From Pseudoalteromonas denitrificans DSM 6059 (GTDB taxonomy: Bacteria > Pseudomonadota > Gammaproteobacteria > Enterobacterales > Alteromonadaceae): 64,000 bases of DNA. The position numbers and the translations under genes were made by a program. Each line of letters begins with the position of its first letter. Positions within the stretch are counted from its first letter, which is position 1. The notes under the pieces are model-generated. The model was not told where the DNA came from and made no database searches. It saw nothing but the letters and a program-made list of their open reading frames with translations. Where the stretch lies: positions 1 to 64,000 of the forward strand of contig NZ_FOLO01000012.1 in the NCBI RefSeq assembly GCF_900112265.1, read 5' to 3'. This document shows positions 36,431 through 45,778 of this stretch, in pieces.

Positions 36431-37023
36431 AAAAACCTTACTTAAGCCTATTTTTTAGGCCAGTTGAATGTCTGCTTTGTCGAAGAAGTTGTCGTTAGTG
36501 AAACTGCTCCAACGGCTGCTCCTCGCTCTGAGCCGAATTTCGCAAAAGTGCCATTAGCGGACCTTTGCTATTTATTCATGGATGGCAACATTGAGCCTAT
36601 AGCGGACTAAATGGGCAGAATAAAAACTCCGAATCTAACGATCACTTTGATACGAAAGCTGACGTTTCATTAATTAATTTTGAACACTTACCTGTGCCAC
36701 AAAGCGGTCTGTTTTTAATAAGATAAAGCCGTATAAAACTACGGCGAAGAGCTATTATTTAGCCCCTCGAAAGTAATGAAGCATCATATTTTAGCAATCA
36801 ACGGTTGATGTTTATTGGTTATTTTAATTACCACTAACATTAACGAATTAACCAACATACGCCTACTCACTTTGAGGTATTGAGTCATCAAGAATGACCG
36901 TATCCCACAAACGTTCTATTTTATAATCGTTAATATTAATTAATAGTTTGTAATTTTGCTTTATTAGTAAATAAGCATACTATTAAGAAGTTACTTCAAC
37001 TTCTGTACATAAAACATTTTTTA
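36431..37023. other. Intergenic region after the cassettes
   Basis: About 590 bp. It contains small hairpins (GCCTA/TAGGC at 36446-36460 and GCCGTA/TACGGC at 36728-36745), the word AATGTCTGCTTTGTC (near 36466, echoed near 38828), and a decayed coding fragment at 36853-36927 listed separately. No intact gene. Confidence 0.4.
36853..36927 (-). pseudogene. 3' gene fragment, copy 1 (ending ...VILDDSIPQSE)
   Basis: On the minus strand the frame reads DYKIERLWDTVILDDSIPQS then E and stop. A diverged copy with the same ending lies at 38601-38675. The parent protein is not recognised. The two fragments flank the DUF523 gene pair. Confidence 0.35.
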
Positions 37024-37986
37024 GTGGAGAAAGTCATTCAAACTAAATTTAATAAAATAAAAATTGGTGTTAGTAGTTGTCTACTTGGCGAGAACGTTCG
37101 CTTTGATGGAGGCCATAAGAAAAACCAATACTTATTTAATACATTGAGCCACTATTTTGATTTTCATCCTTTTTGTCCAGAAGTTGCTATAGGGCTAGGC
37201 ATTCCCAGAGAGCCAATACGCTTGGTTGCGAAAGACGAAAAAATAAAATGTGTCGGCACTAAAAATGAAACTTTAGATGTTACTGACAAACTGAAAGCGA
37301 TAGCAGATGAGCAAGTAAGTTGGCATACAAACATATCAGGTTATATTCTAAAAAAAGACTCGCCCAGTTGCGGTATGGAACGGGTAAAAGTTTATAACGG
37401 AAGTATGCCAGATCGAAAAGGTATTGGCATATACGCTAAAAAGCTTATGGATAATTTCCCAGATTTACCTATTGAAGAAGAGGGGCGATTAAACGATTCA
37501 GTATTGAGAGAAAACTTTATTCAACGTGTTTTTGTCTATCAACGCTGGCAAATTCTAGCCTTAAAAAAATACTCACTAAAGGATATCCAACAGTTTCATG
37601 CGCAGCATAAGTATATTTATATGAGTCACAATCAACTTGATCTTAAAAAATTGGGCAACCTACTTGCCAAGCCTTGCGACAACATCACCTTACTTGCTAA
37701 AGAGTATTTATCACAAGCAATGACACTGTTAAAAAGTAAAGCCACAAAATCTAATCATGCTAATACCTTGCAGCATATACAAGGCTATCTTAAAAAACAT
37801 ATTGATCAAGATGACAGACAGGAACTTTGTGAGACGATAGAGCAATATAGCAATGGCTACGTACCGCTGATTGTTCCAATTACTTTATTACGTCATCATT
37901 TTAGAAAATATCCAAACGACTATATTACCGATTCTTTTTATATGTGCCCTCACCCAAGCGAGCTAATGTTGCTCAATAATGTATGA
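37024..37986 (+). CDS. DUF523 (TudS-like) plus DUF1722 (YbgA-like) fusion protein
   Basis: 320 residues. The first ~150 form a DUF523 domain with its three Cys motifs: SSCLLGENVRFDGGHK, FCPEVAIGLGIPREP and KKDSPSCGMERV. In the DUF523 protein TudS these Cys bind a [4Fe-4S] cluster that removes sulfur from 2-thiouracil. The last ~150 residues are DUF1722 (LRENFIQRVFVYQRWQ, KYIYMSHNQ). A GTG start without a strong ribosome site is the only option. The next gene overlaps by 4 bp, so the two are translationally coupled. Such fusions often lie near photolyase genes; none is seen here. Confidence 0.85.
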   Translation: MEKVIQTKFNKIKIGVSSCLLGENVRFDGGHKKNQYLFNTLSHYFDFHPFCPEVAIGLGIPREPIRLVAKDEKIKCVGTKNETLDVTDKLKAIADEQVSWHTNISGYILKKDSPSCGMERVKVYNGSMPDRKGIGIYAKKLMDNFPDLPIEEEGRLNDSVLRENFIQRVFVYQRWQILALKKYSLKDIQQFHAQHKYIYMSHNQLDLKKLGNLLAKPCDNITLLAKEYLSQAMTLLKSKATKSNHANTLQHIQGYLKKHIDQDDRQELCETIEQYSNGYVPLIVPITLLRHHFRKYPNDYITDSFYMCPHPSELMLLNNV

Positions 37987-38486
37987 AGAGGATTCATGTT
38001 TCAGACAAAATGCAATATGACTACTTTTATTCACTAGTAGAAAATGAAGGTGAGAATTTTCACGAGCTTTTTAAACCCGAGCTAACACCTCAAGAAATGC
38101 TTGCCTTAGGTGTATTCGGAGGGAAGTATTTAACTGACTGTCAAAATGAATTTCCGAGCGCTTGGTTTGTACAGGCAAAATTAAGCGCTAATCACAAAGA
38201 CATCAGTTTAAATTATTTTTCTGTTGATGCATCACAAAGCTTGAAAAAATGGCGAGCAAAAGGATGGATTCACCCCCAAGACCCTCGTGGTTGGTTTCAA
38301 TGGTATTGTCGCTATTATTTAGGGCGTAGAACTCACGAAGAAGATTTGAGGCAAATTAAACGTTGGCGATCCTTTAAAAGACATTGCGGTGCGGTTATTA
38401 AGTACTGTGAGCCTTATAATTTCAGCTGTCGGAAAAAGCAGCGCCAAGCGTTGTTGCATTGGGCATATGATTCAAGAAGAATTTAA
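37983..38486 (+). CDS. Conserved protein of unknown function coupled to the DUF523 gene
   Basis: 167 residues, rich in Trp, Tyr and basic residues (GWIHPQDPRGWFQWYCRYYL, QIKRWRSFKRHCGAVIKYC). No signal peptide or membrane span. ATG overlaps the previous stop in ATGA, so it is made together with the DUF523/DUF1722 protein. The aromatic/basic pattern suggests nucleic-acid or cofactor binding, but this is only inference. Intact. Confidence 0.75.
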   Translation: MKRIHVSDKMQYDYFYSLVENEGENFHELFKPELTPQEMLALGVFGGKYLTDCQNEFPSAWFVQAKLSANHKDISLNYFSVDASQSLKKWRAKGWIHPQDPRGWFQWYCRYYLGRRTHEEDLRQIKRWRSFKRHCGAVIKYCEPYNFSCRKKQRQALLHWAYDSRRI

Positions 38487-39070
38487 TGATTAAATTGCCA
38501 CTTATTATAAGTGAGAACAATTGATTGCTGATCTGTCTTGGTCATTTGACTCAACACCAACATACACAAATTATTCATCATGCGCTCTATTTAACCGTGA
38601 GGGATTGAGTCATCCAATATCACACTGTTCCATAATTTTTTATATGATAACCAGCTACGTTCATCCTAGCGTGGATTTTGGTTGAGTCTACTTTTTGTAC
38701 AAAGTGGCCGTCTCTGAAAGTTTTTTCTAATATTAAATAGTCCGCTTCTAGCAAGGAGTTGGCCTTAATAGCTGCTACTGCCTAACGTCAGCTAATGGCT
38801 AAATGAAGTCATAAGGTATTCATTGATGCTAATGTCCGCTCTGTCTAAAAAGCAGCCTTTAAACCAGAGTAAAAAAAGGCTAAATTACTTTCATGACAAT
38901 ATATGTCATTTATTAGGAGAAATTTGTTAACTTATAGTGCAAACAAATAAAATTTTAACTATCAAATAGATGAAGTTCTAAATCCATTTATTAAGATATT
39001 TTGTTAATAATTTAGAGTGGCATTTTATTATGCGTATTCACACAATTAAAAATTATATCTACTCGTTTAT
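38487..39070. other. Intergenic region
   Basis: 584 bp, AT-rich, with no intact gene. It holds the second copy of the ...VILDDSIP fragment (38601-38675) and AATGTCCGCTCTGTC near 38828, similar to a word near 36466. Confidence 0.4.
38601..38675 (-). pseudogene. 3' gene fragment, copy 2 (ending ...VILDDSIPHG)
   Basis: On the minus strand the frame reads DERSWLSYKKLWNSVILDDS then IPHG and a stop; an upstream in-frame TAG closes it. It aligns with copy 1 at 36853-36927 over the LW-x-[ST]-VILDDSIP end. Confidence 0.35.
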
Positions 39071-39616
39071 TTACAAGGTTTTTGCGAATTGTTGGTACCA
39101 CTCAAATTCACTGATTAAATCTTTTGTTGATTCTAATTGATCAATAAAAGTTAACCCGTTTAAATGGTCTAATTCGTGTTGAAAAATACGTGCAATAAAC
39201 CCTGTTAACTCTTTTTGTTGCTCATGACCTTGTTGGTCAAAATAACGAACAGTGATTTGACTATGCCTAGGTACTAAACCGCGCATACTGGGTACACTTA
39301 AACAGCCTTCCCAGTCTTTTACTTTCTCACTAGAATAATGCAATATTTCAGGGTTAATAATCGCTGTTGGTGGCATTAAGGGTGCATCGGGATAACGGAC
39401 ATTTGGCTTAGAGCACATAATAAAAATACGCAAACTATGATGGATTTGTGGTGCTGCAATACCGACACCTCCGGCTTCTGACACCGCCAGCATCATTTTA
39501 TCAATTAATTGTTGGCAATCATCAGAAAGTATATTTTCAACCTCAAGTGCTCTTAACCTTAATACAGCGTGTCCTAGCTGAGCAATGGTATATGTATTAT
39601 TTTTTGCTTGATTCAT
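39071..39616 (-). CDS. def: Peptide deformylase (accessory paralogue likely)
   Basis: 181 residues. It removes the formyl group from the N-terminal Met of new proteins. The three motifs are present: GVGIAAPQ (motif 1), EGCLSVP with the metal-ligand Cys (motif 2) and QHELDHLNG with the HExxH metal site (motif 3). It is not next to fmt, where the housekeeping copy usually lies, so it may be a second copy. A 56-codon gene ends 6 bp upstream and is probably cotranscribed. Confidence 0.92.
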   Translation of the reverse strand: MNQAKNNTYTIAQLGHAVLRLRALEVENILSDDCQQLIDKMMLAVSEAGGVGIAAPQIHHSLRIFIMCSKPNVRYPDAPLMPPTAIINPEILHYSSEKVKDWEGCLSVPSMRGLVPRHSQITVRYFDQQGHEQQKELTGFIARIFQHELDHLNGLTFIDQLESTKDLISEFEWYQQFAKTL

Positions 39617-39622
39617 TTCGTT

Positions 39623-39793
39623 TTAGTCTTTTGTTTTAATTGTTACTTCAATATTTTTATGATTGCCTGCAAACCATTTTTGCACGTAGATAGATCCTAA
39701 AATAGGAGGGGAGTCGTTTTGAGGCACTTCTTTGTATCGAGTACTGTTTTTATTGTGTTTTTCAAATTCGAATTTAATGACTTTCTCAGACAT
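39623..39793 (-). CDS. Small conserved-looking protein upstream of def
   Basis: 56 residues on the minus strand (MSEKVIKFEFEKHNKNSTRY, then PPILGSIYVQKWFAG, EVTIKTKD). The alternating beta pattern and the P-P-x-[LV]-G-[ST]-[IL]-Y-[IV]-x-K core resemble a family of very small conserved proteins of unknown role seen in many bacteria. The stop is 6 bp before def, giving a two-gene unit. The coding quality is good; the function is unknown. Confidence 0.7.
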   Translation of the reverse strand: MSEKVIKFEFEKHNKNSTRYKEVPQNDSPPILGSIYVQKWFAGNHKNIEVTIKTKD

Positions 39794-40085
39794 GACTCGT
39801 TCAACCTTAACTTAACGTTTGAACAACATTGTATAAGTGCGCATAAATAAATTCTAGTTATCAATGAGGACTATCATAAATTTTTATATGGCTTTTTATA
39901 GTCAATCTAAACCTTTAACTTTTTTCCTAAAATATCTGATTATTTATTTAAACGTAAGTAAGAAAATATTTCATTTAAGCTTAAAAAATCAAAGACACTT
40001 AAAATATGTTTGTAAAAAAATACCGCTATCACAATGTTAAGGGTGTGATAAGGTAAGGTTTTTATGGATAAAATAAAGGCATAAC

Positions 40086-41417
40086 ATGTTAGTTAAAATT
40101 GGTCTGTTAATGATTTTTTTCATTACGTTTTTGTTTTCATCTTTTAGTACAGCTCAATCTCTTTGGTTGCGAGACTTCAATTTAATTGATGGCACAGGAG
40201 CACCTGTTATTAAGATAGATCAAATGAGTATTGTTGATGGGGTAATTACTGAAATTGCGCTTAAATCATCAGAGATGCCTACGGTTAATGGGAGGGAACA
40301 CCAAGTTATAGAGTTAAATGGTGCTTATGTTATGCCGGGGTTAATTGATACACATGTGCATGTAGCCCATTACCCTGACACCATGAAAATGGCTAAACAT
40401 ATATTAACCCAAGCGATCCATGGAGGGGTTACTTCTGTTCGGGATATGGGGGGAGATGCGAGGGTATTGGCAGAGATTAACAGAGAAATACAAAGCGGTT
40501 CATTTATCGGTCCGACACTTGTTTATTCTGCTACTATGGCTGGTCCGCAATTATTTGAGTCTCCCTTAGTTTCTAGTTTTTCAGTTGGTTATAACGTAGG
40601 GGCAGCTCCTTGGACACAACTTATCACAAAAAATCAGCGGATTGATCTGGCAGTTGCTCGGGCGAAAGGCAGTGGTATTCATGGATTGAAACTGTATGCG
40701 GATTTAGACTTTCCTTTATTAAAAAAAATAGTTAATGAGGCCAATGACCAAGGGCTTTTAACTTGGGCGCATTCTACTGTGTTTCCTGCAAGTCCTGAAG
40801 AGTTGGTTAATGCTGGGGTGAACTCTTTGTCTCATGCTCCTTATTTGGTTTGGCAAGCTCAAGATGAAGTATCTGCAAATTATGCCGACCGGATCTCAGG
40901 AGCATGGGATGAAACGCCAGCAAATCATCCTAAAATTATAAACCTGTTCAAAAAAATGAAAGAAAATCGTGTTTCTTTGGATCCTACCCTATATATCTTT
41001 AAAAACATGGCAAACTTTTCTCCTAAACTTAAAGCTGACTGGACAAAAAAAGCATACGCTTGGTCTAAATTAGTGACAAAAGTAGCACATCAACAAGGCG
41101 TATTGATCACAACCGGAACAGATTGGTTTGCGCCTTCCGATAATGAAATACTGCCCCATACGCATGATGAGCTGAGTTTATTAGTAAAAGAGATTGGGTT
41201 GTCACCTATGGAAGCAATTATTGCAGGGACAAAAAATGGAGCTGAGGCATTGGGGTTGTTAGGAGAACGCGGTACTTTAGAAATAAATAAAGCGGCGGAC
41301 TTATTAATTCTTAATGAAAACCCGTTAGATAATATAAACAATACGCGAGATATACGTTTAATCGTTAAAAATGGTTTGTTAATAGAACCACAAGCTGAAA
41401 AACAAATAACAGACTAG
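40086..41417 (+). CDS. Secreted amidohydrolase-family metallohydrolase
   Basis: 443 residues with a signal peptide (IGLLMIFFITFLFSSFSTAQ). The amidohydrolase barrel shows the metal motif GLIDTHVHVAH (His90, His92), then GVTSVRDMGGD, a candidate carbamylated or ligand Lys in GLKLYAD, His in LTWAHST, SLSHAPYL and the catalytic Asp in TTGTDWFAP. The tail (AADLLILNENPLDNI) is the usual composite beta domain. It is an imidazolonepropionase-like or prolidase-like dipeptidase relative acting in the periplasm; the substrate is not known. It is followed by MerR and flavodoxin-fold genes. Confidence 0.85.
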   Translation: MLVKIGLLMIFFITFLFSSFSTAQSLWLRDFNLIDGTGAPVIKIDQMSIVDGVITEIALKSSEMPTVNGREHQVIELNGAYVMPGLIDTHVHVAHYPDTMKMAKHILTQAIHGGVTSVRDMGGDARVLAEINREIQSGSFIGPTLVYSATMAGPQLFESPLVSSFSVGYNVGAAPWTQLITKNQRIDLAVARAKGSGIHGLKLYADLDFPLLKKIVNEANDQGLLTWAHSTVFPASPEELVNAGVNSLSHAPYLVWQAQDEVSANYADRISGAWDETPANHPKIINLFKKMKENRVSLDPTLYIFKNMANFSPKLKADWTKKAYAWSKLVTKVAHQQGVLITTGTDWFAPSDNEILPHTHDELSLLVKEIGLSPMEAIIAGTKNGAEALGLLGERGTLEINKAADLLILNENPLDNINNTRDIRLIVKNGLLIEPQAEKQITD

Positions 41418-41488
41418 ATTGCTAGCTTTTACTTCGTCACATAATTTTTAGTAAACTATAACAAGCCCATAAATGGCCACGGTCTAGG

Positions 41489-41872
41489 ATGAAAATGTAC
41501 ATTGGTGAAGTAGCGAAAAAAACAGGGCTTTCAATTAAAGCCATTCGTCTGTATGAAGAGAAAGGTTTGATCCTGTCTTTGCCTCGAAAAGGAAGGTATC
41601 GAGTTTATAATGGGTCACATATAGAAATTTTAAATCTGATTAAAGAAGCAAAGTTGTTAGGATCAACTTTATCTCAGCTGAAATCTGCACTTGTTTATAA
41701 AAATGGAGAGCTTGACTGGTCTTATGTCGAAGCATTTCTTTCAGATATTAAACTTCAATTATCAATGCAAATTAATGACTTGAATCTTAAACTGCAAAGA
41801 GTTGATAAGTGCTTGTTGGAAATCGACTCTTGTCCATTGAGTCTTGACTCTCCCCCTAAGGACAGAGATTAG
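41489..41872 (+). CDS. MerR-family transcriptional regulator
   Basis: 127 residues. The winged helix-turn-helix MYIGEVAKKTGLSIKAIRLY and EEKGLI, then RYRVYNGSHIEILNLIKEAK, is a standard MerR start. A coiled-coil dimer helix follows (SDIKLQLSMQINDLNLKLQ) with Cys near the end (LLEIDSCPL) that might sense metal or redox state. The oxidoreductase gene 29 bp downstream is the likely target and probably shares its transcript. Confidence 0.87.
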   Translation: MKMYIGEVAKKTGLSIKAIRLYEEKGLILSLPRKGRYRVYNGSHIEILNLIKEAKLLGSTLSQLKSALVYKNGELDWSYVEAFLSDIKLQLSMQINDLNLKLQRVDKCLLEIDSCPLSLDSPPKDRD

Positions 41873-41901
41873 AATCGTTATCGAACTCACATAATTAGGA
41901 A

Positions 41902-42486
41902 ATGAGTAAGATGACGAAAAAAATACTAGTGCTAGATGGAAACCCAAAGTCGAGAAGTTTTTGTCAACATTTAAGTGATCTATATGAAATTGAAGCAAGC
42001 GAATATTTCAATATTAAACGTTTTAATTTATCACAGATGGTATTCAATCCAAGTCTAGAGAATGGTTATGAAGCTCGCCAAGAGTTAGAACCATGCTTAG
42101 TCGATTTTCAAAAAGCGATATTATGGGCTGATCATATTGTGATTGTTACGCCCATATGGTGGGGAGGGATACCTGCAAAATTAAAAGGCCTATTTGATAG
42201 AGTATTTCTACCTGACTTTTCATTCAAATATGAGGGGAATAACCCTTTACCATTGCAGTTACTAAAAGGTAAAACGTCTAGAATTATTATGACTATGGAT
42301 GCACCATCAGATTATGCACAGGAGCAAGCTGCCCCAGCTATCGCACAACTCGATCTTTATACTCTTCAGTTTTGTGGTATTGAAAAAGCAAAAATTAATC
42401 TTTTAGACTCTATGATATCTGCTAATTCGGATAATAAATTATACTGGGAAACACAAGTTAAAGACCTAGCTAGTAAAGGGGAATAG
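41902..42486 (+). CDS. NAD(P)H-dependent flavin oxidoreductase (flavodoxin-like fold)
   Basis: 194 residues. KILVLDGNPKSRSFCQHLSD is the FMN/FAD phosphate loop of the Flavodoxin_2 (NQO1/MdaB) group, and VIVTPIWWGGIPAKLKGLFD RVF is its second signature. These enzymes reduce quinones or other electrophiles by two electrons. The location just after a MerR regulator suggests a stress-induced unit, like MerR-controlled quinone reductases. An internal ATG at 41911 could also serve as the start. Confidence 0.85.
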   Translation: MSKMTKKILVLDGNPKSRSFCQHLSDLYEIEASEYFNIKRFNLSQMVFNPSLENGYEARQELEPCLVDFQKAILWADHIVIVTPIWWGGIPAKLKGLFDRVFLPDFSFKYEGNNPLPLQLLKGKTSRIIMTMDAPSDYAQEQAAPAIAQLDLYTLQFCGIEKAKINLLDSMISANSDNKLYWETQVKDLASKGE

Positions 42487-42517
42487 CAAAAGTTAATTTG
42501 GTTAATTAAATAATTTC

Positions 42518-42544
42518 AAGGCGCTCAGTAGGATGTAGCGCCTT
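42518..42544. terminator. Hairpin after the oxidoreductase gene
   Basis: AAGGCGCT and AGCGCCTT form a perfect 8-bp stem 32 bp after the stop codon, between convergent genes. No T tract follows, so it is a weak terminator candidate. Confidence 0.45.
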
Positions 42545-42589
42545 ATGAATAAAGCTATAATCTAGTTTTTAATCATTGATGAATAGAGA

Positions 42590-43600
42590 TTATCTGTGAC
42601 GATGACGAAATTTTGTCGCTGCGTTACTTGTTGCTTGCTCTTCACATACAGCCATAACTCTTGCAGGGCCTCCTGTTCCACCTACATGATTTAATGCGCC
42701 AACCATTAATGAGCAATCACCTTGCTGTTGTGCCAATAATGATAAATTTGTTAGGTTTTCAACAATTAAAATATCACGTTGATATAAACGAACATGTGCA
42801 GGCCAAGCATTTCTCCATTTATCATCAACGCCTTTGGCTCCTTGGCCAGAGTCAGTACTAAAACTGTCGGCGGCAATACCCGATATTTTGATTTTTTTCT
42901 CATCCATAATTTTTAGAATTTCTTCAATGGCTTCGCTGGTAAAACCTGGGTGATTAAGGCCATTAACATACTGGGATGTATCCCAATCTTCAGTGCCTGA
43001 AAAATAAAATTGCTCCCAGCCAACACGACCAACTAACCATGCGCCATCCGTTATTTTATCTGCAACGGCTCGAATATCAGATGCTCTGATCGTTGCAGAA
43101 GACGTATCTGAAAAATCAGTGACTTTTAGATCTGAGCTAGGTTTTCCACCATTTTTAGCAAGTTCGGCTTTCACTCTATGTGATACGTCTATTAATACAA
43201 TGTTTCCTGTTAATTGTTCACTACCTAGCTGATGTGCAGCTTTACGTTTATTAAAAGGAATAGCGCCTTTTTCTGTACTTATATCATCATTGTAATAGTG
43301 ATTTGGGGCATTAAAGCTAGTACCGTTGTGCTCTTGAATTAAAATAGCTCGGCTGTTGAAGTGACCTTGGCTCGTTGCCCATTTATCGGCTGGGAATAAA
43401 ATTGCTTGTTGATAAAATCCAGCGATTGGTGTGCTGTTATTAATCGGCTGAGTAAGATCAGGCTTGGTAGCGTCGCTTTTTTCTGGCGCAAATGTTGGAA
43501 TTGGGTGGCTAAGGTCGATAAATTCAAAATTAGCAGGTTGTGAAACCGTAGCACAACCTGTGGTAAGTAAAATGGTACAGCCTATCAATAATGTTTTCAT
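42590..43600 (-). CDS. Cyclase-family (kynurenine-formamidase-like) lipoprotein with altered metal motif
   Basis: 336 residues. The lipobox TTGC predicts a lipoprotein (Cys16). The cyclase-family fold is seen from FIDLSHPIPTFAP to IDVSHRV and LVGRVGWEQFYF. The family metal motif HxGTHxDxPxH here reads HNGTSFNAPNH (residues 91-101): the second His is Ser and the Asp is Asn, while both outer His remain. Activity may therefore differ from the kynurenine-formamidase group or be lost. A LysR gene is divergent 104 bp away and probably regulates it. Confidence 0.75.
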   Translation of the reverse strand: MKTLLIGCTILLTTGCATVSQPANFEFIDLSHPIPTFAPEKSDATKPDLTQPINNSTPIAGFYQQAILFPADKWATSQGHFNSRAILIQEHNGTSFNAPNHYYNDDISTEKGAIPFNKRKAAHQLGSEQLTGNIVLIDVSHRVKAELAKNGGKPSSDLKVTDFSDTSSATIRASDIRAVADKITDGAWLVGRVGWEQFYFSGTEDWDTSQYVNGLNHPGFTSEAIEEILKIMDEKKIKISGIAADSFSTDSGQGAKGVDDKWRNAWPAHVRLYQRDILIVENLTNLSLLAQQQGDCSLMVGALNHVGGTGGPARVMAVCEEQATSNAATKFRHRHR

Positions 43601-43704
43601 TTGGTTATCCCTTAAAGGATTTAATTCACTGCGAGCATAGTAACCCTCCTTTGGGTGTGATTAAATACCACTAATTTCATAACTATTGTGACAAAACTTC
43701 ACCT

Positions 43705-44667
43705 ATGGATAAATTGAATTTACTAAAGCTATTTGTGAGTGCGGTTGATCATGGTGGCTTTGCGGCTGCTGCAAATCATTTAGGCTTGTCAGCATCAACA
43801 CTGAGTAAAGGAATGGCACGTCTTGAAGATAATATTAATATTAAGTTGTTTCATCGCTCAACTCGTCAGGTTCACTTAACGGATGCGGGTTCTCGTTATT
43901 TAATTACCGCACGGCGAATCATATTGGAACTAGAACAATGCGAACAAACGTTAAAGCAAACGAATGATCTGCCGTGTGGCAAAGTTAAAATAAATCTACC
44001 AGTATCTTATGGTCGTCTTTATGTGATGCCCTTGTTACAAGAGTTTAATCAGTTATATCCTGATATTGAGTTGGAAATATCGTTTAATGATAGCTATGTT
44101 GATATTTTAGAGCAGGGTATTGATTTGACCATACGCACAGGGAAGTTCGATGATCAACGGTTAGTGGCACGAAAACTTAGTCCAATTGATTTGCTTATTT
44201 GCGCCGCACCTGATTATCTCGCTTCCCATGGTGTTCCTTCTTGTGCCGCTGAATATTCTCAACATACTTGGATCCGTTTTAAATATCGCCAGACTGGTCG
44301 GTTAATGCCTATTACTGTCAATGAAGGTCAAGAGGAAGAGGGATACGATCCCGGTAGGCAGTTTATTGTTGATGATGGTGAAGCATTGGCTGAGCTGTGT
44401 GCTCAGGGCCTTGGTTTAACCCAAATGCCGCATTTTATTGCCCGTGACTGGTTGAAGCGTAAACAAATTGTTTCTATTTCACCTTATCTTCGTTCATCAC
44501 AAGGTGTTTATTGTATTTATCCAAAGCGAGAGTTTTTACCCGCTAAGGTAAAAGTTTTGATTGAGTATTTAATACGTAAAGTTGAACAAAGTGGCGAGAA
44601 TACTTATCACTCCTGGGCTGAAACCCTGCAACCAATATCAGATGATATAAATCTAAAAGGCGTTTAG
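43705..44667 (+). CDS. LysR-family transcriptional regulator
   Basis: 320 residues. Winged helix-turn-helix: LNLLKLFVSAVDHGGFAAAA, NHLGLSASTLSKGMARLED. The effector domain begins PCGKVKINLPVSYGRLYVMP, the pattern of the large DsdC/CrgA-like LysR group. It is divergent from the cyclase-family lipoprotein, the most likely target. The inducer is unknown. Confidence 0.88.
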   Translation: MDKLNLLKLFVSAVDHGGFAAAANHLGLSASTLSKGMARLEDNINIKLFHRSTRQVHLTDAGSRYLITARRIILELEQCEQTLKQTNDLPCGKVKINLPVSYGRLYVMPLLQEFNQLYPDIELEISFNDSYVDILEQGIDLTIRTGKFDDQRLVARKLSPIDLLICAAPDYLASHGVPSCAAEYSQHTWIRFKYRQTGRLMPITVNEGQEEEGYDPGRQFIVDDGEALAELCAQGLGLTQMPHFIARDWLKRKQIVSISPYLRSSQGVYCIYPKREFLPAKVKVLIEYLIRKVEQSGENTYHSWAETLQPISDDINLKGV

Positions 44668-44795
44668 TTGGGGCTATTTTTGTTAGTTGTCTTCATATAG
44701 ACTTCATCATGTAATATTTAATTATGACGTATTCCAAAATACTCAAGCTTAATTGGTAACACCTTTTTATCTCTTTTTAACATGACAGAAAAAAA

Positions 44796-45665
44796 ATGAA
44801 TGATATAACGATAGCAACTCACAACGGTAATTTTCATGCAGATGATGTTTTTAGTATCGCTGCACTTAAGACTATTTTTCCTTCTTTTAAACTCATACGT
44901 ACACGTGATTTAGATCTTATTCGCAAGGCAGATATTGTAATAGATGTAGGTGATGAGTATGAGCCTGATGCAGGTCGTTTTGATCACCATCAACGTGGAG
45001 GTGCCGGTGAGCGAGAAAATGGTATTCCTTATTCTTCATTTGGTTTAATTTGGCAGAAATATGGCTTAGAAATATGTCAGGGTAACCAAGAAGTCGCAAA
45101 CGCTGTTGATGCTGGTCTAGTATCAACAATTGATGCGATAGATTGTGGTCATGTCAAAGGTGTTTCTCAAGGTATTAGTCTCAGTCAAACTATTTCAATG
45201 TTTAACCCGACTTGGCAAGAAGAGAGTAATTTTGATTCATGCTTTAATGAAGCTGTGGACTTTGCATCTCGGGTTTTAACACGGTTCATAGCATCTGCGA
45301 ATGGTGGTATCAGTGCAAAAGACATTGTGGCTAAAGCGATTGAGAATGCACAAGATCCAAGAGTGATCGTATTAGAAAAATATACCCCGTGGAAGAGAAC
45401 CGTTCACGCTTTATCAGAAAAAGCTTTATTTATGGTTTTCCCATCTCAGTCTGGGCAATGGAGAATTCAAACAGTGCCTATTGAATTAGGCTCATTCGAA
45501 GACAGAAAACCACTGCCTAAGCAATGGGCTGGCTTATCCGATGATGCCCTTCAAGAAGTAACTGGGATTGATGATGCCATGTTTTGCCATAATGGTTTAT
45601 TTATTGCGGGTGCAGAATCATTTGAAAGTGTGATGAAAATGGCGTCTATTGCCCTTAAAGAATAA
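44796..45665 (+). CDS. MYG1-family (UPF0160) putative exonuclease
   Basis: 289 residues. TIATHNGNFHADDVFSIAAL and the second metal motif GRFDHHQRGG (a DHH-like His pair) match MYG1. In eukaryotes MYG1 is a 3'-5' RNA exonuclease of nucleus and mitochondrion; bacterial members are poorly studied. No signal peptide. The length fits the family. It is monocistronic, 128 bp after the LysR gene. Confidence 0.87.
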   Translation: MNDITIATHNGNFHADDVFSIAALKTIFPSFKLIRTRDLDLIRKADIVIDVGDEYEPDAGRFDHHQRGGAGERENGIPYSSFGLIWQKYGLEICQGNQEVANAVDAGLVSTIDAIDCGHVKGVSQGISLSQTISMFNPTWQEESNFDSCFNEAVDFASRVLTRFIASANGGISAKDIVAKAIENAQDPRVIVLEKYTPWKRTVHALSEKALFMVFPSQSGQWRIQTVPIELGSFEDRKPLPKQWAGLSDDALQEVTGIDDAMFCHNGLFIAGAESFESVMKMASIALKE

Positions 45666-45778
45666 TAACATCACTTAAAAATAACAACTCAAACTATTAT
45701 GGAAATTTTGTGACCCTATATCTAAAAACTTAGGTGGTTTGGGTTTTATTTGAATTTTTATCATGACAGGGAGCTGAA

